The position numbers and the translations under genes are program-made. From positions 434,001-498,000 of the forward strand of contig LSAX01000006.1 of assembly GCA_001557505.1 (NCBI GenBank): a DNA stretch of 64,000 nt, in the 5' to 3' direction. Below are positions 43,233 through 54,879 of this stretch, piece after piece. Position 1 is the first letter of the stretch; every line of letters starts with the position of its first letter. The notes under the pieces were generated by a model. The model did no database searches and had not been told where the DNA came from. It worked only from the letters and a program-made list of their open reading frames with translations. The stretch is from Reticulascus tulasneorum. Its lineage: Eukaryota; Ascomycota; Sordariomycetes; Glomerellales; Reticulascaceae.

Positions 43233-43900
43233 AATCTCTCCTGGTAATTGATTTCGTGCGCTAATGGGGCATAAATAGATGACCAGCCTGAGAAGAAATG
43301 GGAGCAACATGGAAGTCATAATAAAACCTATTAAGTTTTACTGGGTCTATTAGTCTAGTAATAAATATACCAGAAAGTCTGCTATAATTAGTTCTTGTGA
43401 TACCTCTAGAAGTTATATGCTGGAATAGGGTCAATAAGGATTGGGTACTGCCATACCACAAGTCAGATCAAATATTGGTCCAGTGAATTAAAACAAGACC
43501 GAGCGCCATGGAAATTCCCCCCAAACCCACACATCTCGGCATTGCATTGCAGAAACATGTAAGTAGAACGACTGGTGACTATATGCCATACCGGGCGTGA
43601 ATTTATGAGAGTTGAAGCCGAAGATAGCTAATGTGGAATGTTCCTAGGTCTTCGGCACCACTTTCCAAATGCGGGTGACATATGTGAGACCGTAGTAAAC
43701 GGATACAGCCACCTTATTAGCATGGAAGACTTGTAAGTGTCACAGCTGCTAGACTGCTCCAAGGACCCTTTAAAGCGTGACTCACATGTCAAAGCCATTC
43801 GTTGAACCCTGGGGTTGGCGCGGACTGCGGCGGCCTATTCGGAACCCGATACTATTGCATCGACGCTCCTTACTAGACCCAACTTCCCAACGCTACAACC

Positions 43901-43940
43901 CAGATCGGACCAGATCGGACCAGATCTGACTAGATTGGAC
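43901..43940. repeat. Tandem 10-bp repeat, four units
   Basis: Four units of CAGATCGGAC, the first two identical and the last two changed at one to three positions. Confidence 0.7.
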
Positions 43941-44152
43941 TATTACAGCTCTCCCGCCTCTGGAAACATCTTGGCAGCCTACACCAACTGCTACAGGGGC
44001 CGTTAAAGGTGATCAATCGAGCACGAGTTTATGGCTCAGTCTAGCTCAGTGTCTATGCCTACATCAGGCGTGCCTGGGACAACTATTGCCACTAGACTAC
44101 CGGTGCCTGTGAAGAGTTCGAAATGACACCGTTTTGTAGGAGATTTGAACAA

Positions 44153-44327
44153 TGAAAGCCACAAATTGATAGCTCGACGTTACTATTTTGGATATCAGAG
44201 TGCTTAATTCTTGATGACGAATATCATATAGTTTATATACTACACCTAGTTTGTGATGGTTTGGCATTGGCGTAGCTAACAAAATTGAACAGAAAGGGAA
44301 AGTAATGAGAATGTGGAATCAAGTTCT
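44153..44327. repeat. Dispersed repeat, copy B
   Basis: The first ~32 bp match 32132-32163 (GATAGCTC-ACGTTACT core). The part from 44204 matches 35241-35327. The two partial matches elsewhere suggest that this is the fuller copy of an old mobile element, now fragmented. Confidence 0.6.
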
Positions 44328-44376
44328 CCTAGTGAGCAGTCGAAACATAACATGGGCTTAGACTCGTCCCACCCAT

Positions 44377-46145
44377 CTATTGGGAAACTGGCGAAGGAGG
44401 TCCCTGACTCAGCAAGTAGCCGCCTTCATCGCTATGCTCGCTCCCAGAAGCTGCTGTATCCCAATCATCGTTTGAGAGCCATGATTGTGGCCTGGTAGAT
44501 TCTGGAAGGTTAAAAAGAGTTCTGGAGAGGCTCGTGTCCCGGCCCTCGTTCACCAGAGCAACGCGACGGAGATTCTTTCCCAAGGAGGAGAGAGCGGTCG
44601 AATCATGTGGCTTCGAGTCTGTAATCTTCTCGCGGAGAGCTCGTTGGACATCTTGGCGCAGTTGCCCAATTATGCCTTTTATTATTTCCCGCCGTGTCAG
44701 GAGAGCCGCTTCTTCTGTGGGAAACCCATGAACATCAGCATGGTCGGGCATCCTCCAGTTCGGGTATAGGTTTCCATGTGAGTTCCTGACTTTCATGCTA
44801 CCCGGATGCGAGTTGACGTAGTACTGGCACAGTTTGCACGTAGGTTTGCTACTGCCGATGTATTTCCAGCCCTTGAAGAAGCGCTCTGGTCTGGTCCCGC
44901 CATTCTTCTCGAGCCAATTGAAGACGAGAATTTCCGCGTGGACAATCGGCTTAAAGGTTTTCTTAATCCACTCCTTTTCAATGTTTTCGTCTAATTCGAA
45001 GACCTGCTGCATCAGATTTGCAAAACCCACATAAGTGCCACTTATATCAGAAGGCATCATGCGAGTGAGTATCTCCGATGCTGTCTGCGGGCCGGCCATA
45101 AGCGGGTTTGGAGTGGGAATGCTAGAGGCGATATACGTGACTTCGAAGTCTTCGAACAGGCTTGGCCACATATTACCAGCGTACCAAAGATCATTCACAG
45201 CGCGCTTATACGCCATGATCCGGCCAGAATGATGGCGTAGCTCTTTCCAAGGTTCTGCGTTTCTGGCCTTGTCGTCACTTGCTCTGCTCAAGACGAACAA
45301 AGACGTGATCCCTTTTTGCCCATTTTTGATAAGTGTAATCAAGGTTTCTGTGCGGTCCAGGACTGTATGTTCAACTTAGCCGAGGTTACAGGACTGACAA
45401 AATGTTTCGGACTTACATTCGTCGTCATCAACGTCTCTCTCCTTTGCGAGCTCGACCGATTGCAGCAGTTCGCGAAGGTTTGGCTCCTGGGATAAGGCTT
45501 GAGGTTTACTTAGCTCCAAGAACCAACAAGCAACAGGCATTGAACTTGCCTTCCTGAGATCCCTCGTTTCTGCAAATGTCAAGGCATGTCGTCAGGGCGT
45601 CTTTCAGACCATTCAGGTAACGTTTCACACGCTCGCGATTGAATGTTAACACATCCCGTAAAAGAGTTTTCAAAAACTCTTGCCGCTTATCGTCATTCTC
45701 GCACTTGGAGTGCTTTAAAGTTGCAAGTACGGAGCAAATATATGCTTTGACAGTGTCAAGCTCCACAGGTCTTCGTCTGTTTGACGCAAAGACATACTCG
45801 ACCTTATCCAAGTGCTGCAAGACAGTGAAAGAGGTCACCGTAAAGCCCCCTGGCCTGGAATCACAGATTTGGCCTAGCCTGGAAACAAAATTGCGGAACA
45901 ACTGTTTGCCGGATTCCAGGTCTTCACCATTAAGAAGATCGTTCTTCCTATCACTTGCATTGCCTTTGTTTGCTTGGTTCAGGGCTACTAGAAGCACAAC
46001 AACTTCGTAGAAACGCCTGTTCACCTTCGTCGGAATAGCAAGAGGCCCGTCAAAGGCAGGAGCTGCTATGCTTTCTAGTGTTTTTAGCGACCTCGATCAG
46101 TGTGGCAATATAATGAACAAGCGTACCTGTGCCGTCAAACTCCAT
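44377..46145 (-). CDS. OTT_1508-like deaminase-fold protein, one junction unresolved
   Basis: I read exon 1 at 46127-46145 (MEFDGT), exon 2 from 46074 downstream (ESIAAPAFDGPLAIPTKV...), an exon at 45417-45486 (EPNLRELLQSVELAKERDVDDDE) and a last exon at 44377-45362. The last exon has the zinc-deaminase motifs: HAEILVFNWLE (zinc His and catalytic Glu) and KPTCKLCQYY (two zinc Cys), as in the large fungal OTT_1508 family related to cytidine deaminases. The junction between exon 2 and 45486 does not close in frame with any strong donor. The best-looking donor, AG/GCAAGT at 45549, is off by a phase. So the gene is either spliced unusually or carries a frameshift. The role of this family is not established. 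Confidence 0.7.
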
Positions 46146-47213
46146 ATTTTTCAAGAGAAAGGTGAACTGACAGAGCAATTGAGTTGAGAGTAAGTTTGGA
46201 ATTGAGGTCTGAGATTCGATAAATTTGAAGAGCTGTCACCTCCTCGAGACAGGGTGCGTGATCTTTATATACACCTCTCAGAGAGTCTTTGCAGAATCAA
46301 AAATCGCCCAACCGGGCAGCATTTATTCCCACACAATCATGATCCAGCGAATCGTCGATCTGCCATGCACTACGGCCCAAGCATCCTATTTGGTATTCTC
46401 AAATTACATAAATTATGCCTGACTTTTTCTGGTGTTCTTCGAGACTGATAGAGAAAGATCCAAGAGGCCAATAAAGATTTCGGTCAATTGCTGGGTCCCT
46501 CGTCAGTGGAGTATCCTAAGCAAATCAAATAGCCGAGATCTTCATATCTCTTAAGCTGCAGTCGTTATGCATTGGGCTTCCAGCATTAGTGAAAGCCTCC
46601 AGCATTGTATCAGGGGGCCTCCAGCAGATGCACCCAGCCACTAAATTGCAAGGCTACCAATGATATCGTCTAATCCTCAATATCATGTGTAGGTTTCTCG
46701 GTGAGTCTCATCATTGCCACTCCAGGGGCCAGGCACTTCATGATTGGCCAGCCACAATGCAACTCGGCATAAGAATATCGTCATCAAACTTTGGCAGATC
46801 TCTGGACTTAGGTCTCTTGGCTCGAAACTTGAGGAACTCAAAATTTCGCTTTAATAATACTCTCCAGAGCTTGAAGGGATGAGGTATCTCAGACAAGCTT
46901 TGGGCACCGCCATTTTGGAAATGGGAGCACTCTTTCGATTGAGTTCGAATTCTCAAAGCAAGCATGATAACACTGTCAGAAATGAGACTTTGTGGGCTCA
47001 CCATGCTTTGGTCAACAGAGGGATCTCGGCGAGCCTTGCAGTCAAACCTCGCCCCAGGCCTACACCATATGGCAATTGGGGTAATCAATACTGCTAAGCA
47101 GTCCCATCAGCTTATCGTCTCTAGGATCCCATGTTCTTCGTACATTTCACGCCACTTCATATCTTCATATGATTCGAAGTTTTCTTATTCGTCAGTTTAT
47201 CCGAACACAGTTG
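46146..47213. other. Intergenic, nothing recognised
   Basis: 1.07 kb between the deaminase start and the end of the HET relic. No motif-bearing frame. Confidence 0.5.
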
Positions 47214-48026
47214 TTAGTTCAACCTTTCGTTATGTTCCGCAGCCATCTCGCCTTGCATAATGCCTTGGACATAACGCGCACCCATAAAGTCGTAATTCCG
47301 GGTAATACTCTCAGATCCAACCTTCGGTCGTAAAGTAAACGGCACTCTACCAAGATTTAAGACCCAGACCTCATCCCCAGGCCTCGTTTCCAGGTGACCC
47401 AAGCCCATCAATCCTCCTTGAGTGACGAAGAGCCTCCGGTTTCTCGTCGTTCCATTTATTGAATGTTGCATGAGCGTCTCAATTCCGCTCTCCAGATGGT
47501 CCGATATAGTCTTTACGTCCTCGTTCGTAACAAGCCGTTCCACTCTGCTCTCGTGATCCCGAGCCAAGCCCTCAGCAAGAAGCCTAGAGAAGAGTCCCCT
47601 CATCTCGTTGGATAAGATTCAGCTGCATTTTCTTTCCGCACGCACAGCTCAGGCCAGCTTCTCAGTAGTGGCATTGATGGCGATGTTGATCGTGGCATCT
47701 TTTTCGTCTGGTATGCTATTGCCCTCGCCTACCTCATCGACCAAACCTACCAAACCACCGAACAGGTCCAAAGTACCATTTTTATCATACGCTGGAAGTG
47801 TGAGGCAGACCCTTATTTGCGTGGTAACAGCTATACCTTCTAGGCGCGGATCGAAGATAAGCGGGAGAAGGCCATCGTGCTCAATTAGATCTGCTGTGAA
47901 GTCGGCGAAGGCGCGGGCGGCGCTATGCTTGTAGTCACACCACTCTGTCCTTGGGAATGTGCCGGCCGGGTACAGGGCGGTCAGAGCGCCCCGAAGAATG
48001 ACAACGCCATGCGTGCCCCGCCACAT
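47214..48026 (-). pseudogene. Relic of a HET-domain-family gene (C-terminal part)
   Basis: Two open stretches, 47649-48026 and 47214-47603, lie in the same frame, separated by 45 bp with two TGA codons. The second part has the HET-protein C-terminal wording RLFVTQGGLMGLG, PGDEVWVLNLGRVPFTLR and YVQGIMQGE. The first part fits the variable middle region. No N-terminal HET domain is found upstream. Both TGAs could come from CGA by one C to T change. The gene is therefore probably a truncated, dead heterokaryon-incompatibility gene, though an unusual short intron cannot be fully excluded. Confidence 0.65.
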
Positions 48027-48664
48027 CCTTCCGCCAGTTTACTATTGAAAAGCCATTGCGACAGCTCCTCACTAGGCACAGGATGATTGCATGGCCCCAT
48101 CATTTCTGATTACGCGTTGAAAATGAGCAGCTCGCACACCTTGAGCTAAGCACACTCTCTTGAGGTTTTAATCCTAATTAACTGATTGCCATGCTCGCGA
48201 AACGATAGGCAGCAGTCGGTTGTGAAAAGGAAAGAGATGAGAATGGGAATCACAAGAATGCCAGGCTTGGACATGAGTATTCTTGCATTTGAATCCAGCG
48301 CAGAGCCATATTTATATCTAAAAGACCTTGGTAAAACCAATCTTATAAATACACGTCCCAAATCTGTCAAATCAGTTTTGGGACATGAAGCATGAAATTT
48401 GCTGCCGAGACCTCGAAAGATGACCTTTGGCCGCTCCAGACTTTTCTTACTTGGCGATAACATTTCAAGACAGAAAGGATTATGCGAATTCCTCACCTGC
48501 AAAGCTACCGTCTTATGCTAGACTATATATACAATATGCTGAGAGACAAATCTGAGACCGGGTGGAGAAGAGGTAGGCCACGGAGGTGTTCCTGGTCGGG
48601 TCGGCTCGCAACCACAACAACACGGCGAACAAGCAGAGCTGTGTGTTACTTTCTGAACGCGGAC
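48027..48664. other. Intergenic, nothing recognised
   Basis: 638 bp between the HET relic and the subtilase stop. No supported gene. Confidence 0.5.
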
Positions 48665-51507
48665 CTAGGCCAACTCTATATAATCCAGAATAAACGGCCC
48701 CATAGCTACCGTATCATAGTCTTCGGGTTTTGTCGGATCCCCAAAAACCCTCAAGCCTCGAAGCAAAATTTCATATCGCCCTTCAGGCACCACAGTCCCA
48801 TCCGCTAGCATCCCGTTGAACGGAACTTCATAGAATCCACCAGTTTTATATTCTCTCGGATAACCATTAACGCTACCAGCTATATCGACGCCTAAAACCT
48901 TCGTTGTAGGCAGCTCGCTGCTGATATCAAGAGGTACAATGTCTGCGCGCATAATTGCTGGTCCCCAGTTGTAGGTCAAGTCGAAACTGGGATATCCAAT
49001 GTCATGGGGTGCCGATCCATCGACTTGTCCTGTCGGTCGTGGGATAAGAAATGTCGAATTGGGAGGAATTGGATCGTACGGGAAGTCTACCACTGTCCAG
49101 TTCCTGAATACGGTAAGTTCGTGGTCCACTATATTGACCGAATACAGGCTTCCCGCAGCTCCCACATAAGGAATTGAAAGGGAGTCACCGTTGGTCCCGT
49201 TGATGGCTACATAACCGCCGTATATGGGGATGTTGCTTCCATCAAGACCAGCTGGCGGCGTCGGCATGACTGTAATTATAGCAGAGCTACCCGCAGGTAC
49301 AACGACTGTGCCTGGTTCCTTGGTCTGACTGGTCGATAAAAAGCCGATCGTGGCCCAGGAGTCGACTGTAGGAGGGGGAAACTGGGTGCGACTCCCGCCG
49401 AGAAAGGTATACATGGTTGCTGCGTGGACATTGCTGAGTGTATACGTCACTTCTTCTGGGCTCGCGTTCTCTATACTAAAGCTGGTGCTCTTGCGAAAGT
49501 GATCTGTGTCATTGAAAGCAAGAGACGAGATGTTGAGGAGAGTCGTGGTGTGAAGGGCGTCGTATGCTTGGACAAGACCAGCACCCTGCTGTGCAGTCGG
49601 CGCCAGGATGCCAAAGGCTCTCCTACCGTTATGGAAGTTGTTTGGGTTTGCTGTGTTAGAAAGACGTCTCTCCAAAGTAGCTGGGTCATGGGTGCCTAAC
49701 GCTTCTGCGAGAAGAGCATAGATAGCCGCGACCAAAGGAGTTGCGAATGATGTCCCAGTTACCAAGGCATATGATTCGTTGACAGTGATTGAAAGTATAT
49801 CAGCGCCAGGTGCTGAGAACTGCGGCTTCAGGTCCATCTCTTGCGTTGGGCCCCAGGCAGTGCTGGTTACCAGGTAACCGCCGAGGCTGACGTTTGGCGC
49901 CTCGTGACGGAGTTTCTCTGCATGCGATGGCTCAGTGAATTCTAGGGTTACTTGGTGGCCATCTCGGAGAAGATCAAGCCATTCCTTTCCTTTGCTTGCT
50001 GCGACGTTTCCGAATCCGTGGACATCAGTATGATCCCCTGCCCAGACATCAAGTGGTTGCGTTCTGGATATAATTAGCATAGTAAGTGGTATGAGACTAT
50101 GACAGGTGTGAACTCACGATTCATCAGCGCTATATATCATCATATAATGCGCTCCCTTGTCGCCCACGAACCCAAGGCTCTCTAAAATGGTACAAGGCCC
50201 TCCAGCTGGAATGAGAACAACATACGGCGATAGATCCGGGGTGCCCGAGGGTAAGGGACTACAGCCATCTCCAATGGACTCGGAATTGCTCCAGATTGGC
50301 AAGGTAATATTTCCAAAAGGAGGCGAAGCGGCTACGGTGGGCGGCTGCCACCCGAAAGTCTTGCCGGTTGGTGAGTTATCGACGTGGTATGAGCCAGCGG
50401 CGTGGATATACGGCGTGATCGAATTTCTCACGGAAGCAATGCCGGTGCCTCCTTTGCCATTTCCGGGAGTTAAGCCGCTGAAAAGTCCCCCTGCAGCGCC
50501 ATGATTTCCATTGTTTCCCATGGCTACAATACATGGAACTCCAGCCTCAACGATTCGCTGGACAACAACCGCTGGGGCATCTTCAGGCCAGTTGGAAGAA
50601 GTGGTAATGGAGCAGCTGATGATGTGGCTGCCATCTTCTGCTGCTTGGTTGAAGGCGTCCATAAGAATGTCGGCGCGAATTAACTTTCCGCTGCAGGAAG
50701 TAACTCGATACATCCCGAGCTTGGCTCCCGGCGCCGCGCCTTCGAAACCGAATGAGTTGGATTGGCCGGCAATTATGCCCGCAATCTGTGTGCCATGACC
50801 GTTGCAGTTATTAAATGGGTCTGGGTCAGGATGAGTGACTCCTGGATTGTCGTCGTCGAAATCGTCTCCAATCAAATCCGCCCCATAGGACACTACGCAC
50901 CCTGGGCCCGAGCCGAAGCAGCCCCCCAGAGCCGAATGCCGATAATCAACGCCGGCGTCAATGATAGCAATTCGAATCCCTTTACCTGTGAATCCCTCAG
51001 CCTTCAGCTTATCAACTTGAGTCATCACATGTGGAGAGAAGGTATCTTGTGCGAATAGCTGCTGGCGCTTCTCGTTCGGTACAGTTCCAGTATTCTGTTT
51101 GCCAGTCCAATTTTCTTTCTCTGGGTGAGGAGATCGATAAAGTCGTAGAGGCCAGAGCCTTTTAACCATTGGGAGGTTGGAAATATAGGTTGCCACCGTG
51201 TGTGCATCAGAGGAGTTGCTCAACTCAAACGAGCAGCCTTTGAACAGCGAGTAGGTCATATTTAGGAGGGGAGTAAAGAGCACGTTTTCTGCGTCGAGTT
51301 TGGCATAGAAAGAGTCAACATCCTGAACCTTAGTTAGATTCAAAGAGCGACGGGAGTTTGGTTGGAAGTGAGGGTATTCACATGGGTGCCAGAAAATTCG
51401 ACGATATACGATCGAGGCAGGGTTTGGTCTTCGGTAATCGAGGCATGGGCAACGCTCATGAGACACAGCCCTAAGAAGGGTGCCAGAACAGCACGAACGA
51501 GCATCAT
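48665..51507 (-). CDS. Secreted subtilisin-like serine protease (S8) with PA-type insert
   Basis: Three exons, 51382-51507, 50118-51328 and 48665-50063 (introns 53 and 54 bp), 911 residues. The signal peptide is MMLVRAVLAPFLGLCLMSVAHA, then an I9-like propeptide (RSYIVEFSGTHVQDVDSFY). The catalytic triad is Asp166 (IRIAIIDAGVD), His220 (CNGHGTQIAGIIAG) and Ser551 (VTGTSFATPLVAAIYALL), with the oxyanion Asn in CIVAMGNNGNHG. The stretch between His and Ser is long and contains a PA-like insert (PYVVLIPAGGPC). A C-terminal ~300-residue beta-rich region follows, as in minor extracellular protease Vpr/C5a-peptidase-like fungal subtilases. It is expected to degrade extracellular protein. A role in peptide maturation for the neighbouring UstYa-like genes is possible but untested. 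Confidence 0.93.
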
Positions 51508-52465
51508 GAAAAGTTTACCAAGGAGAGACTAGGCAGTGTGTCGGTGACTATGGAGTGCCAACTTAAGAAAAAGGAGACTAAATTGCAAATCTCCCAGAGC
51601 TTGACCATTATATACATGGCATTGTGTTTTAATTAACCAGGACACCAGAGAAATTTTCTCAGTGCAACTTATGAATACAAGCTGCAATCCTCCGTATTGG
51701 TGATGACACACTGTCATCGTGGGAACCAAATAGGAGATCAAAATGTAGGACGGCGGTGGTAGTAGCTCTCAGGCAGCCTTATTTTTAATCATGTATTTTG
51801 TGGAACATGCGACGGAATGTCACAGCTTTTGTCCCGTAATGCCCCTTGCCGCATTTTCAGTTCTTTGGGAAGGAGTTCAAGCTAACTAGGTAAGGCAGCC
51901 AGTCATAACATCTCACATCAGCTGGCTGGTCAAAAGTCGAATGACCCCACAGGCGTAGTTACTTTTCTTGCATAATGATTTGACCCTGGACATATGTTGA
52001 GTGGCCAAGCCATGGATCACATCACTCGACCACGCGACCTGGATTCCCAGAAATCCTTGTCAGGGAATGATTCCACAGAGCCCGCTCCGTTCGTGATGGG
52101 ACTTTTTCTTTTTTTGTTCACCCGTGCCTGCAGCGAAAGTTGGTGCTATTTGGTCATCACGCACAGGACTAGTCCAATTATTCGCAAGTCAATAGACTGG
52201 ACTGTCATTAACACATGCTAATTAAGTTGGGATGAATCTATTGAGCTAATCGCTAGTTCGTATAATGCGCGTTTCGTAGTCAGCGTAGAATTTCAAGAAA
52301 CCGAAAGACTGAAAACGCAACATCGACAAGACACCTAGTTCGAAAGTGAAAGCTGAGAAGTCGCCGTCTACTGATGGAACTCTCGATCTTTTGGTTCCCC
52401 ATGCTTTGATCATCAGGCTCTCGCCCTAGAATCGTTCTCGACTCAGAAGGATTGGTAAGCCGAGG
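51508..52465. other. Intergenic, subtilase promoter
   Basis: 958 bp without a supported gene. Confidence 0.5.
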
Positions 52466-54879
52466 TCAAGCAGAGTGAACTGCGTCGACAGATGAAAGAT
52501 TACTTCCCTCGCGAATGCAATTATTACTATGCTCTTGCATCGGAGCGGGAGCGGGTATTGTGGAGGGGCTTTCCGCCTGCGTATCTAAACTGGTCTGGAG
52601 GGCCATGCTCCTTTCAGCCGATGTGGCGTGTGACCAAACAGTAACGGTCTCCAGAGGGTTCGGTTTTTTCGTGTCCAGAGCGGTAAAGCTCAGGTTGTTC
52701 TTTGGTTTCACTAGCTTGGGGTGGGAAGGATCCGAGATGTCAAGCAGTCCCAAGGTCTCCCCATACTGGGTGACTGGTACCAATTTTGTCGTGTTGGTCC
52801 ATGTACCAGCGCCGATCTGTTCGTGTGCAAGACGTTGAAGCTGCAGTGTGTCATTGGTTAACCACTCCAACTGTTGGTAACGCTTGATACCATATCGTCC
52901 TTGCAAGAAAGCCATGACGGGATCTAAGGCAACTGAAACAATGATGGCGAGCCCACCAAAGGCAAAGATGAAAGCGATTCCAAACACGCTAAATGATACG
53001 AACTCCGTAGACATGATTTTCTGGAGAGGGCAAGGTTAACGATTGGAGGAGGAGCAGAAACAATGCTGTGCATGGACTTACTTGGCTATCGCACAACCTA
53101 TTTTGGATAGTGTTATTTGGAGTTGTAGCCCATTTTGCAAGATTCTCGTCCTTCGGTCCCGTGGCAGCGGTGACAAAGGCCGATTGCATACTGGCGAGTG
53201 TGCTGTCGAACCAGAACTTGACATCAAACTCCCACTGGTTGTCTGGAAGGGGGCCCTGCACCCCCTGATTCAATCCTGGCCTGGAGCTGAGAGACTTGCT
53301 GCCTTGTATCCCGATTATAGAATTTAAAGTCGGATCACCCATCTTCATGGCATTGATCGCCCAATCGGCACGGGTTGCTTGGTCAGGGTTCACTGCTCCC
53401 AGTGCATCTATGAACGTGCTATAAGCATCATTGGTCGATAAGAGAGCAGTGCAGTTTCCAGACGGAAGGCCGGGACTGCAGTATTGTTCTTTAACTGTGC
53501 AGGCTAAGGGGGATGCGGCTTCGTTTTGGTAAAACACTGGTATCTGCACATCACCAATACCATCTGAGCCATCCCAGATTTGGACGTAGCCTGCAAGCTT
53601 GGTAGCTCTGTACCACAGGTCCGTCACGTTTCCTTGAAATAAAACTTTGCCGGGAGAAAGGAAGACCAAGGTGATATCAGCATCTGTAACCTGTAGCTCG
53701 GGTATAGGGTCGAAGGTAGAACTGGCACGCTGTAGCTCGCCCATGGAGAAGCGAGCCTCGAATCCTCTGTAACAAAGAACTTGTTAACCACTATTTCGTA
53801 GACGAAGTGAAGAGACTCACTGAAGGTCAAAATCTGCCTGCGAAGTGCTAAAGTTGGCAAAGGACGTTGCCCGTTCAGCTATAAGGTCGTTTGGATATAG
53901 GTAGGTTCGATCCGACGTCATTCCGCCGTAATGATACCCAGTGTAGTTTCGGCCCCTCGTTGTCTCATATTGCGCAGAATATCCTTCCGTAATCAATGGT
54001 GCGCAGTGTGCTACACGTCTGTACTGAAATCGCTCGTTGTGAGGAAGATTAAGGCCGAAATGATCATGAATGTCTAGATAACCGGTATCTATTAAGATAT
54101 TTTTGCTTTGACTGGTGCAAATAGTTTCGTTGAAAGGGCAACCAGCGTTTATGATGACAGTTGAGACCAGACGCTTTTGGGGAAATGTTGCGCATGTCAG
54201 TAGTCCAACCGTATCATTGGCCGAGTAGCATTGCTCCGCGTAACTGGAAGCGCTGGCCGTCTGCCTTGAGAGGTACGGATAATACTTTGTCATCAACACC
54301 GTTGGATCCATATCCGGAGCTCCTCCTCCTTGAAATACCGCACACTTTTTACCAGATAAAAGGACTTCGCTGGTAGTGTTTAGGGAAATTTTCGACGAAA
54401 AGCCAGAGGCGAGGGCAAATCCAACCGCCCAGGTCACAGTAAGAACCAGGAGAGCAAGGAGGCGCCATAGCGGTCGCTTCGCATTGCGTCGCCAGCTCCA
54501 TAGGAGCTCGAGCACAATGAACAAGCTAGCCTCAGGACTGGCTGAATTGCGAAGAAAGGCCTGACGTTGGTGATGAAGTCCATCTTGGGGGTCTTTGGAA
54601 GAGTAAAGCCAGTGTAAGGTAAAGCAAACGATTCTCCTATCAAGTGCAAATAATCAGTCCGCGCTCCACTGCAGGCTGACAGGTAACCTCGTAAGTTATA
54701 ATTTGTTTATGTACTTACCATAGACGAACTCCCACGAAGGCAACAAAAAATGCGACAAAGGCAATAAGGAGATTTGCGTCTGCTCGCGTAATGGTGAGGG
54801 TTGAACCAAGCACTTGACCCTTGGACCAGTTGATCCAGGCGCCAACGTACACATCATACTTGTCTGAACCTCTTTCCAT
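52466..54879 (-). CDS. Large fungal membrane protein, function unknown
   Basis: Four exons, 54719-54879, 53821-54636, 53082-53766 and 52466-53020 (introns 82, 54 and 61 bp), 738 residues. It starts MERGSDKYDVYVGAWINWSKG, with a first membrane helix (LLIAFVAFFVAFVGVRLW), then RIVCFTLHWLYSSKDP and QDGLHHQRQAFLRNSASPEA, which is a signature of a widespread ascomycete family. A second helix pair (LWRLLALLVLTVTWAVGFALASG) precedes a long, glycosylation-rich outer domain with many Cys. A last helix (FGIAFIFAFGGLAIIVSVALD) leads to a cytosolic tail. No enzyme motif is seen. All four exons join in frame with normal GT-AG introns. Confidence 0.85.

Larger units (their letters stand above)
43233..44376. 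other. Intergenic with small spliced frame and repeats
   Basis: 1.14 kb. It holds a possible spliced 32-codon frame (43508-43558 joined to 43648-43695), a 10-bp tandem repeat (43901-43940) and a dispersed repeat (44153-44327). Confidence 0.45.
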
